Assembly (NCBI RefSeq): GCF_013141695.1
Contig: NZ_WHNY01000018.1
Span: 1-64,000 of the forward strand
Direction of reading: 5' to 3'
Length of the DNA: 64,000 nt
Origin: Paenibacillus plantarum
GTDB taxonomy: Bacteria; Bacillota; Bacilli; Paenibacillales; NBRC-103111
Positions 18,215 through 27,621 of this stretch are shown one piece after another. A model generated the notes under the pieces. It made no database searches, was not told the DNA's origin, and saw only the letters and a list, made by a program, of their open reading frames with translations. The position numbers were made by a program, and so were the translations under genes. Each line of letters begins with the position of its first letter. Position 1 is the first letter of the stretch.

Positions 18215-19021
18215 ATGTTGATTGATTATCATACACATCATGTGCGCTGCGGTCATGCCTCTGGGGAACTGGAGGAATACGTCAAACGCGGCATCGAGAT
18301 CGGGCTTACCCAATTGGGGCTTTCTGATCATATGCCGCTTTTGCATGTCGACCCGCAAACGTATTGGCCAGAAATGGCGATGCCGATGGAGGAGCTTCCT
18401 CGTTATGTGGAAGAATGCCTGCATCTCAAGGAGAAGTATAAGGATCAGATCGATATTCGCGTGGGCCTAGAAGGCGATTATGTGGAAGGCTTTGAAAGTG
18501 AAATTGCTGCCATCATTAACGCCTACCCATGGGATTATGTGATCGGTTCGGTTCATTTTCTAGGCGAGTGGGATATTTCTGATTTTAGGCAGCTGGCAGG
18601 TTGGGAAGGAAAGGATATTTTTGAAGTTTATACCCAATACTACGAGGCAGTGAAGAAAGCAGTCCGAACCGGACTGTATGACTATATCGGTCATATCGAT
18701 ATGATCAAACGGTTTGGTTATGTGCCAGATCGCGATACATGGGAATTGGAGAAGGCCGCTTTGGATACCGTGAAGGAATGTGGCATGGCTATTGAATTAA
18801 ATGCTTCCGGCCTGCGGCACCCTTGTAAAGAGATGTTCCCAAGCCGTCGTATGCTGGAATATTGCCATAAGGTGGGAATTCCAGTGACGCTCGGATCAGA
18901 TGCGCATCAGCCGGAACGGTTGTCTCAGTATTTGGATGAGGCTAGAGAGCTGTTAAAAGCGATTGGATTTAACGAAATAGCCACATTTTCTGCTCGAAAA
19001 CGACAACTTGTGACTTTTTAA
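18215..19021 (+). CDS. hisJ: PHP-family histidinol-phosphatase (HisJ type)
   Basis: A 268-residue PHP-domain protein. The N-terminus is MLIDYHTHHVRCGHASG with metal ligands HTH; GLSDHMPLL and VTLGSDAHQPERL are further ligand motifs. HisJ removes phosphate from histidinol phosphate. Its place as the last gene of the his run, 26 bp after hisIE, supports that role over other PHP functions. The start is ATG 18215 after GGAGTG; the in-frame ATG at 18194 has no binding site. Confidence 0.88.
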   Translation: MLIDYHTHHVRCGHASGELEEYVKRGIEIGLTQLGLSDHMPLLHVDPQTYWPEMAMPMEELPRYVEECLHLKEKYKDQIDIRVGLEGDYVEGFESEIAAIINAYPWDYVIGSVHFLGEWDISDFRQLAGWEGKDIFEVYTQYYEAVKKAVRTGLYDYIGHIDMIKRFGYVPDRDTWELEKAALDTVKECGMAIELNASGLRHPCKEMFPSRRMLEYCHKVGIPVTLGSDAHQPERLSQYLDEARELLKAIGFNEIATFSARKRQLVTF

Positions 19022-19095
19022 TTTCGACACGTATCATGTATAATGAGTAGGACTATATAATCTATTTAATGAACCTTCGGAGGTAACCATTAACC

Positions 19096-20046
19096 ATGCA
19101 TAGCGACAATGTTAAAATTTTTTCCGGATCTTCGAATCCGAAGCTTGCGGAAAGTATTTGTAAAGAGCTCGGCCAGCCGCTAGGACAAATTAAATTATCA
19201 CGTTTCAAAAGCGGAGAAATTTATTGCCTTTACGAAGAAACGATTCGTAACTGCGACGTGTTTCTGGTACAAACCTTCTCCCATCCGATTAATGAGCATA
19301 TGATGGAGCTTTTGGTCATGATGGATGCGGCGAAAAGAGCATCTGCAAAAACGATCAACCTTGTCATCCCTTACTATGGTTACTCTCGTCAAGAACGTAA
19401 AGCAGCTCCGCGTGAACCGATCTCAGCTAAATTAGTCGCTGACTTGTTTGCTTCAGCAGGCGCAACGCGTGTTGTTACGATTGATCTCCATGCGCCAGCG
19501 ATCCAAGGTTTCTTCAATATCCCTGTGGATCACCTGACAGCGCTTGATCTAATTAGTGATTGCATTAAACGAAAAAATTTACCGAACCCTATTATCGTTT
19601 CTCCAGATGCGGGTCGTGCGACAACAGCTGAGAAAATGGCTAACATTCTCGATGCGCCTTTCGCTATGATGATTAAGAAGCGCCCAGAGCACAATGAATC
19701 TGTGATTACACACGTCATTGGGGATGTTGCGGGACGCACGCCAATCATTATCGAGGATCTTATTGATACAGGTACAACGATCGTTAATGTTGTGGAAAGC
19801 CTGAAAGAACGCGGTGCGCTTGATGTCTACATCTGTGCGACACACCCTGTGTTCTCTGGCCCAGCACTGCAACGGTTGGATCACCCAAGCATTAAAGAAG
19901 TTATTATTACGGATTCGATCGCGATTCCAGAGGGGCACTCTGAGAAGTTTAATGTGCTTTCTGTAGCGCCTTTATTGTCCGACGCGGTTCGTATTATTAC
20001 AGATGGTGGATCCCTATCCTCCCTATTCAAATACGGCGGCGTATAG
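19096..20046 (+). CDS. prs: Ribose-phosphate pyrophosphokinase (PRPP synthetase family)
   Basis: A 316-residue PRPP synthetase family protein. It has FSGSSNPKLAESI, VIPYYGYSRQERKAAPREPISAKLVADL and the PRPP-binding loop IIIEDLIDTGTT. The sequence is divergent. The usual SPDHGG-type flexible loop reads SPDAGRATTAEKMANIL, and the PRPP loop has EDLIDTG rather than DDMIDTAG. The enzyme makes PRPP from ribose 5-phosphate and ATP, the substrate of HisG encoded upstream. CGGAGG precedes the ATG. It could be a second copy beside a canonical prs elsewhere in the genome; this cannot be checked here. Confidence 0.88.
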   Translation: MHSDNVKIFSGSSNPKLAESICKELGQPLGQIKLSRFKSGEIYCLYEETIRNCDVFLVQTFSHPINEHMMELLVMMDAAKRASAKTINLVIPYYGYSRQERKAAPREPISAKLVADLFASAGATRVVTIDLHAPAIQGFFNIPVDHLTALDLISDCIKRKNLPNPIIVSPDAGRATTAEKMANILDAPFAMMIKKRPEHNESVITHVIGDVAGRTPIIIEDLIDTGTTIVNVVESLKERGALDVYICATHPVFSGPALQRLDHPSIKEVIITDSIAIPEGHSEKFNVLSVAPLLSDAVRIITDGGSLSSLFKYGGV

Positions 20047-20093
20047 GTCCATATCTTACCTTCGGATAATGTTTTTGGCTTCTAGGAGATCTA

Positions 20094-20102
20094 TGGTATA
20101 AT
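20094..20102 (+). promoter_or_regulatory. Extended -10 promoter for yvcD
   Basis: TGGTATAAT, a perfect TGn-TATAAT extended -10, 35 bp before the yvcD start codon. The -35 region (TTGGCT) is weak, as is common with extended -10 promoters. Confidence 0.6.
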
Positions 20103-20136
20103 TTGATGGTAATCAAATTGCCGGAGGTGTCTTGCT

Positions 20137-21873
20137 ATGGAAAAGAAAAAGCGCAAATCCGAAGCGCCAAAACCAAAAGTTATCTCAATAAACATGGATG
20201 CCGCATTCTTTTTCGAGAGAGCGGTTCAATCTTTGGATCGGTTTCATTATGATAAGGCATTGAAATATTTCCGGCGGGCTGCAGAGTATGAACAGGATAA
20301 TCCTGTGAATCACTGCAACCTCGCAGGAGTTCTCTCCGAAGTGGGCAATTATGACGAGTCGAACCAAATTTTGCAGCATATCCTTGAAACCATTGATCCC
20401 GAGATGACAGAATGTCACTTTTATATGGCGAACAACTATGCCAACATGGAAAACTTCGAGCAGGCGGAACAGGCATTGGTTCGGTATTTGGAGAATGACC
20501 CGACAGGGCAATTCATGGACGAATCCGAAGAAATGATGGAAATGCTGAGCTACGAGCTTGATCGTCCCGCCCCTCTCACTAGCATCAAGAGTCGAGAAGG
20601 GCTGTTCGAGCATGATAAAGCTCGTGCGTTGCTCGAAGAAGGTAAGTTCGCAGAGGCCGTAAGGCAGTTGGAGAAGTTGGTGAAGAAGCAGCCTGACTTC
20701 ACAGCGGCTCGCAACAATCTGGCACTGGCTTATTATTATATGGGCCAATTCGAGAAGGCGATGGAAACCATCCGCGAAGTGCTGGTTATTGATCCTGGTA
20801 ATTTGCATGCACTTTGCAATATGGCGATTTTCCATCAGCATTTTGGCAACAAGAAGGAACTGGCTGAGCTAACTGCGCTGTTAGGCAAGACCTTTCCGTT
20901 CCAGCAAGAACATGTGTTCAAGCTGGCTACGACGATGGGTATTCTTGCTCAGCATGAGAAAGCCTACCATCTGTTTAAACGTCTATTGAAGGCGGGGGAC
21001 GGGGGAACAGATCCTTGTTTGTACCATTATGCGGCTGTTGCTGCCTGCCATATCGGTCGTTTCGCCGAAGCGTACCGCTTGTGGAAGCAGGTTCAGAAGC
21101 TAGATCCGGGTGCTGAAATTTCGAAGTTCTACTTAGAGCAATTGCGGGTCAGAGAGAAGTCGGCGCTTCCGCTTACTTGGAGCTACCACTATCATCTTCC
21201 GTTCGAGGAACAGTTCCGAGCGCTCGAGAAGTCGACGCAAGGAATTCCTGATCAATTGAAGAAAGACCCGCTTGTGCGGTCATCCTTCTTCTGGGCATTG
21301 CGACATGGCGACGTAGAAACGAAGCTTCAAGTCATTCAAGCCTTTGGCTTGATTGCGGACAACGAAGTGAGAGACGCACTTCAGGATTTCATTCTGGATC
21401 ACAAAGAGGATGACTATTTGAAGAAGGTTGCCATATTCGTTCTGCGAAGTATGGGCATCCGCGAGTCAATTCCAGCTTATCTCGAAAATAAAGACATCAT
21501 GGTAGAGGCTTCACCGTACTCGCCTCATCTTCCCGTGTGGGATGCAACATGGCAGCGAGTGATGGAAACGGCGCTATCGCATATGCACAAGCGTTACGAT
21601 ATGGTTCAACAGTATGACTTAGAAATTCTGTGGGTTGAGTTTCTGACGAAGGTGTACCCGAACGTGCCGAAGATTCACAAATCAGCAGGCTGGGCAGCGG
21701 CGTTAGAATATTTGATTGCCAAAATGCATCGCCGTACGATTTCCTATCAGGAAGTAGCTACACGCTATGGCGTCACGGTTTCCACGGTCAGTCGGCATGT
21801 GAAGCATATCGACGATACCTGTGGCTTGCGTGAGAAAATGGATGCGATTTTCAATAAGTTTACGAGTCTTTGA
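20137..21873 (+). CDS. yvcD: TPR-repeat protein with C-terminal helix-turn-helix (YvcD-like)
   Basis: A 578-residue soluble protein. The N-terminal half contains TPR units, such as ALKYFRRAAEYEQDNPVNHCNLAGVLSEVGNYDES and ARNNLALAYYYMGQFEKAMETIREVL. A second helical part reaches to about residue 400. The C-terminus (about 530-578) reads YQEVATRYGVTVSTVSRHVKHID, which looks like a DNA-binding helix-turn-helix. Position between prs and trxB matches yvcD of Bacillus. TPRs mediate protein contacts; the function is unknown. GGAGGTG lies before the ATG. Confidence 0.8.
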   Translation: MEKKKRKSEAPKPKVISINMDAAFFFERAVQSLDRFHYDKALKYFRRAAEYEQDNPVNHCNLAGVLSEVGNYDESNQILQHILETIDPEMTECHFYMANNYANMENFEQAEQALVRYLENDPTGQFMDESEEMMEMLSYELDRPAPLTSIKSREGLFEHDKARALLEEGKFAEAVRQLEKLVKKQPDFTAARNNLALAYYYMGQFEKAMETIREVLVIDPGNLHALCNMAIFHQHFGNKKELAELTALLGKTFPFQQEHVFKLATTMGILAQHEKAYHLFKRLLKAGDGGTDPCLYHYAAVAACHIGRFAEAYRLWKQVQKLDPGAEISKFYLEQLRVREKSALPLTWSYHYHLPFEEQFRALEKSTQGIPDQLKKDPLVRSSFFWALRHGDVETKLQVIQAFGLIADNEVRDALQDFILDHKEDDYLKKVAIFVLRSMGIRESIPAYLENKDIMVEASPYSPHLPVWDATWQRVMETALSHMHKRYDMVQQYDLEILWVEFLTKVYPNVPKIHKSAGWAAALEYLIAKMHRRTISYQEVATRYGVTVSTVSRHVKHIDDTCGLREKMDAIFNKFTSL

Positions 21874-21875
21874 TA

Positions 21876-21911
21876 GCCGAGCTTGATGCATCATGAAAGC
21901 CTCGGCTTTCA
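21876..21911 (+). terminator. Weak terminator after yvcD
   Basis: GCCGAG pairs with CTCGGC around a 19-nt loop, followed by TTTC. The T tract is short. Confidence 0.4.
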
Positions 21912-22022
21912 TACATATAGATGAACTGATTGTTCTTGCCCTAAACGGCGGTGAGCAATCGCTGAACAACCATGCTAATTAAAGAGAGCTTTCCTTAGGA
22001 AAGCACCTAGGAGGGAAATCAT

Positions 22023-22970
22023 ATGTATAAATCAGTCGTAGTAGGAACAGGACCATCCGGTCTAACAGCAGCCATTTACTTGGCGCGTGCAAACCTAAGC
22101 CCGCTTGTTATTGAAGGACCAGAACCAGGCGGTCAGTTGACGACAACTACCGAAGTAGAGAACTTCCCAGGATTTCCCGAAGGGATTATGGGACCAGAAT
22201 TAATGGAAAACATGCGCAAGCAGGCTGAACGCTTTGGGGCTGAATTCAAAACAGGTTGGGTTAATTCCGTTGAATTGACGAACCGTCCGTTTAAGCTTCA
22301 AGTAGAGGGGCTTGGCGAGATCGAAACAGAAACCCTGATCATCTCAACAGGTGCGTCTGCAAGATTGCTTGGGATCACGAACGAGAAAGAAAACATCGGG
22401 CGCGGCGTAAGTACATGTGCAACGTGTGATGGATTCTTCTTTCGCGGCAAAAAGATTATCGTCGTTGGTGGCGGTGACTCTGCTATGGAAGAGGCAAACT
22501 TCTTGACTCGTTTTGCTTCCGAAGTGCGTTTGGTTCATCGCCGCGATGAGCTTCGTGCATCCAAAATTATGCAAGACCGCGCTCGTGGAAACGAGAAGGT
22601 GAAGTGGTCACTGAATAACACGCCGTTAGAAGTTGTAGCGGGTGATAAAGGTGTTACTGGCCTTAAAGTGAAAAACAACCAAACAGGTGAAGATGAAATC
22701 CTTGAAACAGACGGTATCTTCGTAGCGATCGGTCATACACCGAATACGAAGTTCCTCGGTGGACAAATCGACACAGATGAGCATGGCTACATCGTCGTGA
22801 AGCCAGGAACAACAGAAACGAACATCCCAGGCGTATTCGCTTGTGGTGACGTGCAAGATACGAAGTATCGTCAGGCTATCACAGCAGCTGGAAGTGGATG
22901 TGCCGCAGCGTTGGAAGCTGAGAAGTTTCTTGAAGGCAACAGCGTACACGACTGGAGTATTTCCTTGTAA
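22023..22970 (+). CDS. trxB: Thioredoxin reductase
   Basis: A 315-residue flavoprotein of standard length. It has the N-terminal FAD motif GTGPSGLTAAIYLARANL, the redox-active pair Cys132-Ala-Thr-Cys135, the NADPH motif IVVGGGDSAMEEA and the C-terminal FAD contact GVFACGDVQDTKYRQAITAAGSGC. It reduces thioredoxin with NADPH. AGGAGGG precedes the ATG, and a terminator closes the transcript. Confidence 0.96.
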   Translation: MYKSVVVGTGPSGLTAAIYLARANLSPLVIEGPEPGGQLTTTTEVENFPGFPEGIMGPELMENMRKQAERFGAEFKTGWVNSVELTNRPFKLQVEGLGEIETETLIISTGASARLLGITNEKENIGRGVSTCATCDGFFFRGKKIIVVGGGDSAMEEANFLTRFASEVRLVHRRDELRASKIMQDRARGNEKVKWSLNNTPLEVVAGDKGVTGLKVKNNQTGEDEILETDGIFVAIGHTPNTKFLGGQIDTDEHGYIVVKPGTTETNIPGVFACGDVQDTKYRQAITAAGSGCAAALEAEKFLEGNSVHDWSISL

Positions 22971-22990
22971 GTCATTATGGCAATTCAGTT

Positions 22991-23019
22991 AACGTGGAGG
23001 GCTACGCTTTCCACGTTTT
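22991..23019 (+). terminator. Terminator after trxB
   Basis: AACGTGGA pairs with TCCACGTT, followed by TTCTC. Confidence 0.65.
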
Positions 23020-23130
23020 CTCATTTAGATAGGGTGTGGATGAATCTTGACCTCCCGGCAGTGTTGTCTTATAGTGGGAACAGGAGCACATGCCCGAAAA
23101 TTTTATGATTATTCATGAGGTGACCTTGTA

Positions 23131-24078
23131 ATGTCCAATCAAATTTATATCGGTGTAGATCTAGGCGGCACGAATATTAAAGTGGGTATTTGTGATGAGC
23201 AAGGCAAGCTTCTTAAAACGTTAGAAGGCCCTACTTCACCTGAACTAGGTGCAGATTCGGTCCTTGAGCGTATTGCGCAATATGTACGTCAAGTTGTCGA
23301 AGAATCCGACTATTCGTGGGAGCAAGTAGCTGGAATTGGCGCGGGGTTGGCTGGATTTATGGATATTCCAGAAGGCTTCGTGAAATTCTCACCGAACTTG
23401 CAATGGCATAACGTACCAGCGAAGAAGACGCTTGAAGCACTTCTGGGTAAACAAGTTAAGATTGATAACGATGCGAACGTAGCTGCGCTTGGCGAAGCTT
23501 GGGCTGGAGCTGGAGCGGGTATCCCGAACGTTGTGTGCTACACACTTGGAACGGGTGTTGGCGGCGGTATCATTATTAACAGTAAAATTTATCAAGGTTC
23601 TGCCGGTATGGCTGGCGAACTTGGACATATGTCCATCGTACCTGACATTGAAGCGATTCAGTGCGGCTGTGGTCAAATGGGATGTCTTGAAACCGTTTCT
23701 TCCGCAACAGGTATCGTTCGCATGGCGAAGGAAGCGGTGGAACGCGGCGAGCGTACATCACTAGCTCTTCACGAGAAAATTGAAGCTAAGCATGTGTTTG
23801 ATGATGCAAAAAGCGGAGATGAAGTAGCTTTGCGCATCGTGAATCGCGCTGCTTATTATATCGGACGTTCGATGGCAGCTCTGGCTGTTGTCATTAATCC
23901 TAAGCGCTTTATTATCGGCGGTGGTGTTTCGAAGGCAGGGGAAATTCTATTCCAACCAATTCGTGAAACGTTCATCAAATTTACACCAGAAGTTGCAGCT
24001 GAAGGTGTTGAGATTGTTGCTGCTACACTTGGTAATGATGCTGGTGTTGTTGGAGCTGCAGGATTGAATTTACGATAG
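23131..24078 (+). CDS. glcK: ROK-family glucokinase
   Basis: A 315-residue protein. It has the ATP-binding motif GVDLGGTNIKVGI, the sugar-binding region ELGHMSIV and the ROK zinc-binding cluster CGCGQMGCLETVSS. ROK glucokinases phosphorylate glucose to glucose 6-phosphate, complementing the non-PTS sugar uptake implied by the MsmX-type ATPase. It begins a run with rapZ, yvcK, whiA and crh. Confidence 0.93.
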   Translation: MSNQIYIGVDLGGTNIKVGICDEQGKLLKTLEGPTSPELGADSVLERIAQYVRQVVEESDYSWEQVAGIGAGLAGFMDIPEGFVKFSPNLQWHNVPAKKTLEALLGKQVKIDNDANVAALGEAWAGAGAGIPNVVCYTLGTGVGGGIIINSKIYQGSAGMAGELGHMSIVPDIEAIQCGCGQMGCLETVSSATGIVRMAKEAVERGERTSLALHEKIEAKHVFDDAKSGDEVALRIVNRAAYYIGRSMAALAVVINPKRFIIGGGVSKAGEILFQPIRETFIKFTPEVAAEGVEIVAATLGNDAGVVGAAGLNLR

Positions 24079-24152
24079 AAGGCTAGACCGGGTTCGCAGA
24101 TGTAGTTAGGAAAAGCTGATCTGTGAAAGCACCCCAAAGGAAGGTGTCATGC

Positions 24153-25040
24153 ATGGAAGAAAACCACCCTTTAGCGAAACTGGTCATTATTACAGGGATG
24201 TCGGGTGCAGGCAAGACAATAGCTGTTCAAAGCATGGAGGATCTTGGATTCTTCTGCGTTGATAACTTGCCTCCCGTCTTGATTCCGAAGTTTGCTGAAT
24301 TGATTGTGCAATCGATGGGTAAAATCGGCAAAGTCGCCTTGGTTATTGATTTGCGCGGACGTGAATTTTTCACTGCGCTCCAAGAGTCTTTACGCTATAT
24401 CCAAGAAAATTACACACTTAGCTATGAAATTTTATTCCTAGACGCAACGGATGGGACGCTCGTTCAGCGTTACAAAGAGAGCCGTCGCCGCCATCCATTG
24501 GCACCAGACGGGGCGCCGCTTGAGGGAATAGGTCTTGAGCGTAAGTTGCTTGAAGAGCTCAAGGGTCTGGCGACGCAGGTGATTGATACTAGCAGCCTGA
24601 AACCGGTGCAGTTGAAAGAAAGAATCATTTCCCGGTTCACCAATTTAGAAGCTAATCGCATATCTATAAATGTAATCTCTTTCGGGTTCAAGTATGGTGT
24701 CCCTATTGACGCTGATCTAATCTTTGATGTGCGCTTCTTGCCTAATCCTCACTATGTGGAACAACTGCGTCCGCAGACGGGTCAGGATCCAGATGTTTAT
24801 GACTATGTGATGAAGTGGTCAGAGACGCAAGAATTCCTGACAAAGCTGCTCGATATGCTGAACTTCTTAATGCCTCAGTATAAGAAGGAAGGCAAGAGCC
24901 AGGTTGTTGTTGGTATTGGCTGCACAGGAGGTAAACATAGATCGGTTGCCATTACGGAGTATCTAGGTAAAGTTATGGGGAACAGTGAGACTGAGACCGT
25001 GCGTCTGAGTCATCGAGATTCCGAGCGGGACCGTTTATAG
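24153..25040 (+). CDS. rapZ: RNase adapter protein RapZ (YvcJ)
   Basis: A 295-residue P-loop protein. The nucleotide site is [29 protein letters not shown], with RRRHPL and the C-terminal [12 protein letters not shown]. RapZ binds GTP/ATP; it controls glmZ-type small RNA decay in enterobacteria and affects competence in Bacillus. The ATG at 24153 has AAAGGAAGGTG 6 bp upstream and gives the standard length. An in-frame GTG at 24123 is less likely. Confidence 0.93.
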   Translation: MEENHPLAKLVIITGMSGAGKTIAVQSMEDLGFFCVDNLPPVLIPKFAELIVQSMGKIGKVALVIDLRGREFFTALQESLRYIQENYTLSYEILFLDATDGTLVQRYKESRRRHPLAPDGAPLEGIGLERKLLEELKGLATQVIDTSSLKPVQLKERIISRFTNLEANRISINVISFGFKYGVPIDADLIFDVRFLPNPHYVEQLRPQTGQDPDVYDYVMKWSETQEFLTKLLDMLNFLMPQYKKEGKSQVVVGIGCTGGKHRSVAITEYLGKVMGNSETETVRLSHRDSERDRL

Positions 25041-25071
25041 ACGGCTATGTGAGTAAGAGGGTGAAAGAAGT

Positions 25072-26055
25072 ATGGAGCTTGGTCAATTACAACGTAAGCC
25101 CAGAATAGTCGTTATTGGCGGTGGAACAGGGCTCTCGGTTATGCTGAGAGGGTTGAAAGAAAAGCCGGTTGATATTACAGCTATCGTGACGGTTGCAGAC
25201 GATGGAGGAAGCTCTGGTATCTTGCGAAGTGAATTGCAGATGCCGCCTCCAGGGGATATTCGAAATGTGTTAACATCGTTAGCTGACGTTGAGCCATTGT
25301 TGTCATTGATGCTTCAATATCGATTTCAGAACGGTACAGGTTTAGCCGGACATAGTCTGGGAAATCTAATACTAGCGGCATTGACAGATATTACAGGTGA
25401 TTTTGTTACTGCCGTGCAAGAAATGAATCGCGTATTTGCTGTTCGCGGGAGGGTTCTCCCGGCTTCGAATCAAGCCATTGTGTTGAAAGCCATTATGGAG
25501 GACGGGACTTTAGTTGTTGGGGAGTCCAAAATTCCGAAGGCCGATGGACGGATCAAGAGGGTATTCATTGAACCGGCGGGGGTAACACCACTCACAGAAG
25601 CCGTTCAAGCGATACGCGAAGCAGATGCCATCTTGTGCGGTCCTGGCAGTTTATATACAAGCTTGCTGCCGAATTTGCTTGTTCCAGGGATTGCTGAGGA
25701 GATCGTGGCATCGAACGCAGTGAAATTGTTCATTTGTAATGTCATGACACAGCCAGGCGAAACCGATGATTATTCTGTGAGCGATCATCTGGATGCGATT
25801 TATGATCACTTAGGTCAGCATTTGTTTGATTATGTGATCGTGAATAATGGTGAAATTCCACCGCAGGTGCAAGCCAAGTATGCGGAAAAAGGTTCAAAAG
25901 CGGTTCATTTAGATTTGGATGAAGTGACGAAAAGAGGATACCGGGTAATTGCAGATCGACTTGTGTTATTCCGTACTTATCTTCGTCATGATGCAGAGAA
26001 ATTGAGTGACCATATCTATCAGCTCGTCGAAAGCTGGCTGTTAAGGAAGAAGTGA
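25072..26055 (+). CDS. yvcK: Gluconeogenesis factor YvcK (CofD-like)
   Basis: A 327-residue CofD-like protein. It has [45 protein letters not shown] and [15 protein letters not shown]. YvcK binds UDP-GlcNAc and is needed for growth on gluconeogenic carbon sources and for cell-wall homeostasis in Bacillus. It follows rapZ by 31 bp and overlaps whiA by 4 bp, the conserved rapZ-yvcK-whiA arrangement. Confidence 0.95.
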   Translation: MELGQLQRKPRIVVIGGGTGLSVMLRGLKEKPVDITAIVTVADDGGSSGILRSELQMPPPGDIRNVLTSLADVEPLLSLMLQYRFQNGTGLAGHSLGNLILAALTDITGDFVTAVQEMNRVFAVRGRVLPASNQAIVLKAIMEDGTLVVGESKIPKADGRIKRVFIEPAGVTPLTEAVQAIREADAILCGPGSLYTSLLPNLLVPGIAEEIVASNAVKLFICNVMTQPGETDDYSVSDHLDAIYDHLGQHLFDYVIVNNGEIPPQVQAKYAEKGSKAVHLDLDEVTKRGYRVIADRLVLFRTYLRHDAEKLSDHIYQLVESWLLRKK

Positions 26056-26993
26056 GTCCCTTGTCCTTTGCGGCAACAACCAAAAAAGAATTAACATTAA
26101 TCAATGATTCGGAGTCATGCTGTGAAAAAGCGGAGCTGTCCGCGCTCATTCGAATGAATGGCGCTGTTCAGTTAACAAGCCAGCGTGTCGTGTTGGATGT
26201 ATCCACGGAGAACGCAGCGATTGCACGGCGAATTTACTCGCTGATCAAGAAGACGTATAATACACACACGGAGTTGCTCGTGCGTAAGAAGATGCGTCTA
26301 AAGAAGAATAATGTGTACATTGTTAGGGTGCCTGGCCAAGTACAGGAACTGCTCAGTGATTTGAAGATCGTCTCGGAAGGTTTTATTTTTACGACGGGGA
26401 TTAACAAGGACATTATTCGCGGCAATTGCTGCAAGCGTGCTTATCTTCGAGGAGCCTTCATGGCTGGCGGTTCTGTCAATAACCCGGAGGGATCTTCCTA
26501 TCATTTGGAAATTGCTTCGATTTATGAAGAGCACTGCAAAGCTTTAACACAGCTTGCGAATAAGTTTGACTTAAACGCCCGATTCATTGAACGTAAGAAA
26601 GGGTTCGTGCTGTACATCAAGGAAGGCGAGAAAATTATCGAGTTTCTTAATATCATTGGGGCCCACCAGGCGCTGCTGCGCTTCGAGGATGTCCGGATTA
26701 TGAAGGATATGAGGAATTCCGTTAATCGCATCGTAAACTGTGAAACGGCGAACTTGAACAAAACGATCGGGGCAGCCGTCAGACAAATCGAGAATATTCG
26801 ATTGTTGCAGCGGGAGATCGGTCTAGACAGCTTACCTGAGAAGTTAAGAGAGGTTGCGGAGATTAGACTTGCGCATCCTGACTTGAATTTGAAGGAAGTT
26901 GGCGACATGCTTTCGGGCAGTGTCAGCAAGTCAGGTGTGAATCATCGCCTGCGGAAAATAGACGAATTAGCCGAAAAACACCGAAATTCGTAG
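26052..26993 (+). CDS. whiA: DNA-binding protein WhiA
   Basis: A 313-residue protein. The N-terminal LAGLIDADG-like domain begins [11 protein letters not shown], with [27 protein letters not shown]. The C-terminal helix-turn-helix reads [29 protein letters not shown]. WhiA is linked to sporulation in actinobacteria and to division and chromosome segregation in Bacillus. The start is GTG 26052, overlapping the yvcK stop, or TTG 26061; the ribosome binding site AAGGAAG does not decide. Confidence 0.94.
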   Translation: MSPLSFAATTKKELTLINDSESCCEKAELSALIRMNGAVQLTSQRVVLDVSTENAAIARRIYSLIKKTYNTHTELLVRKKMRLKKNNVYIVRVPGQVQELLSDLKIVSEGFIFTTGINKDIIRGNCCKRAYLRGAFMAGGSVNNPEGSSYHLEIASIYEEHCKALTQLANKFDLNARFIERKKGFVLYIKEGEKIIEFLNIIGAHQALLRFEDVRIMKDMRNSVNRIVNCETANLNKTIGAAVRQIENIRLLQREIGLDSLPEKLREVAEIRLAHPDLNLKEVGDMLSGSVSKSGVNHRLRKIDELAEKHRNS

Positions 26994-27060
26994 GAAAGTC
27001 GGGGCTGTACAACGCTTGTATAAGTTTTTCGCATTTTTTCTAGTGTACTTGAAGGAAAAA

Positions 27061-27069
27061 TGCTATAAT
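27061..27069 (+). promoter_or_regulatory. Extended -10 promoter for the crh-like gene
   Basis: TGCTATAAT, a perfect TGn-TATAAT, about 70 bp before the crh start codon. It suggests that crh can be transcribed separately from whiA. Confidence 0.65.
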
Positions 27070-27141
27070 ATTAAAACATAAGGTTAAACGCTGTTATTAA
27101 TAGTAATCCATATAAGCTCCACACTAGGGGGAATTAGTTCC

Positions 27142-27411
27142 ATGTCCAGACGTCCAGTCGTTGTGAAGTTGAGAACAGGACTTCATGCCAGACCTGCGGC
27201 ATTGTTTGTTCAAGAGGCGAATAAGTTTTCATCGGAGATCTTTGTTGAGAAAGATGAGAAGAAAGTGAATGCGAAGAGCATCATGGGAATTATGAGTCTT
27301 GCGATCAGCACAGGGACCGAAGTCTTCATAAGTGCAGAAGGTTCGGATGCAGAGCAGGCTGTAAACGCTTTAGTCACATTAGTCAGTAAGGAAGAGTTGG
27401 AAAACCAATAA
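27142..27411 (+). CDS. crh: HPr-like protein at the crh locus, retaining His15
   Basis: An 89-residue HPr-fold protein. Sequence and position (after whiA) match Crh, with GLxARPAALFVQEANKF and VNAKSIMGIMSL including Ser46, the HprK target. B. subtilis Crh has Gln15 and cannot accept phosphate from Enzyme I. This protein has His15 (RTGLHARPAA), as in true HPr. It may therefore serve both catabolite regulation and PTS phosphotransfer. It has its own promoter and terminator. Confidence 0.85.
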   Translation: MSRRPVVVKLRTGLHARPAALFVQEANKFSSEIFVEKDEKKVNAKSIMGIMSLAISTGTEVFISAEGSDAEQAVNALVTLVSKEELENQ

Positions 27412-27417
27412 TCCTTT

Positions 27418-27446
27418 AAAAGCCTACCTTTCGAGGGGGCTTTTTT
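27418..27446 (+). terminator. Terminator after crh
   Basis: AAAAGCC...CCT-TTCG-AGG...GGCTTTTTT hairpin with a T tract. Confidence 0.85.
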
Positions 27447-27503
27447 GCATTGTAGAAGCAAATCGCTAACTTTCTAAAAGTGTCAAAATTGTTAACAAAT
27501 AGT

Positions 27504-27593
27504 GGTAGGGGGCAACCTTTTTCATTTGGCTACGTCTAATAAACGTGGTCGTGATGGATAAGGCTATTTGTATTTCCAAATAGCGCCCCTATC
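27504..27593 (+). ncRNA. Candidate structured leader RNA (three-way junction)
   Basis: Hand folding gives three helices of 8 bp each. The closing stem is 27504-27511 with 27586-27593. Hairpin 2 is 27528-27535 with 27543-27550, over a 7-nt loop. Hairpin 3 is 2763-type stem GCTATTTG at 27563-27570 with CAAATAGC at 27577-27584, over a 6-nt loop. It lies in the leader of the stalk-domain gene, ending about 28 nt before its start codon. It matches no riboswitch class I can recall. No terminator hairpin follows it. Confidence 0.35.
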
Positions 27594-27621
27594 CCAAGCT
27601 TGAAGAAGGAGCCGAAGTGAA

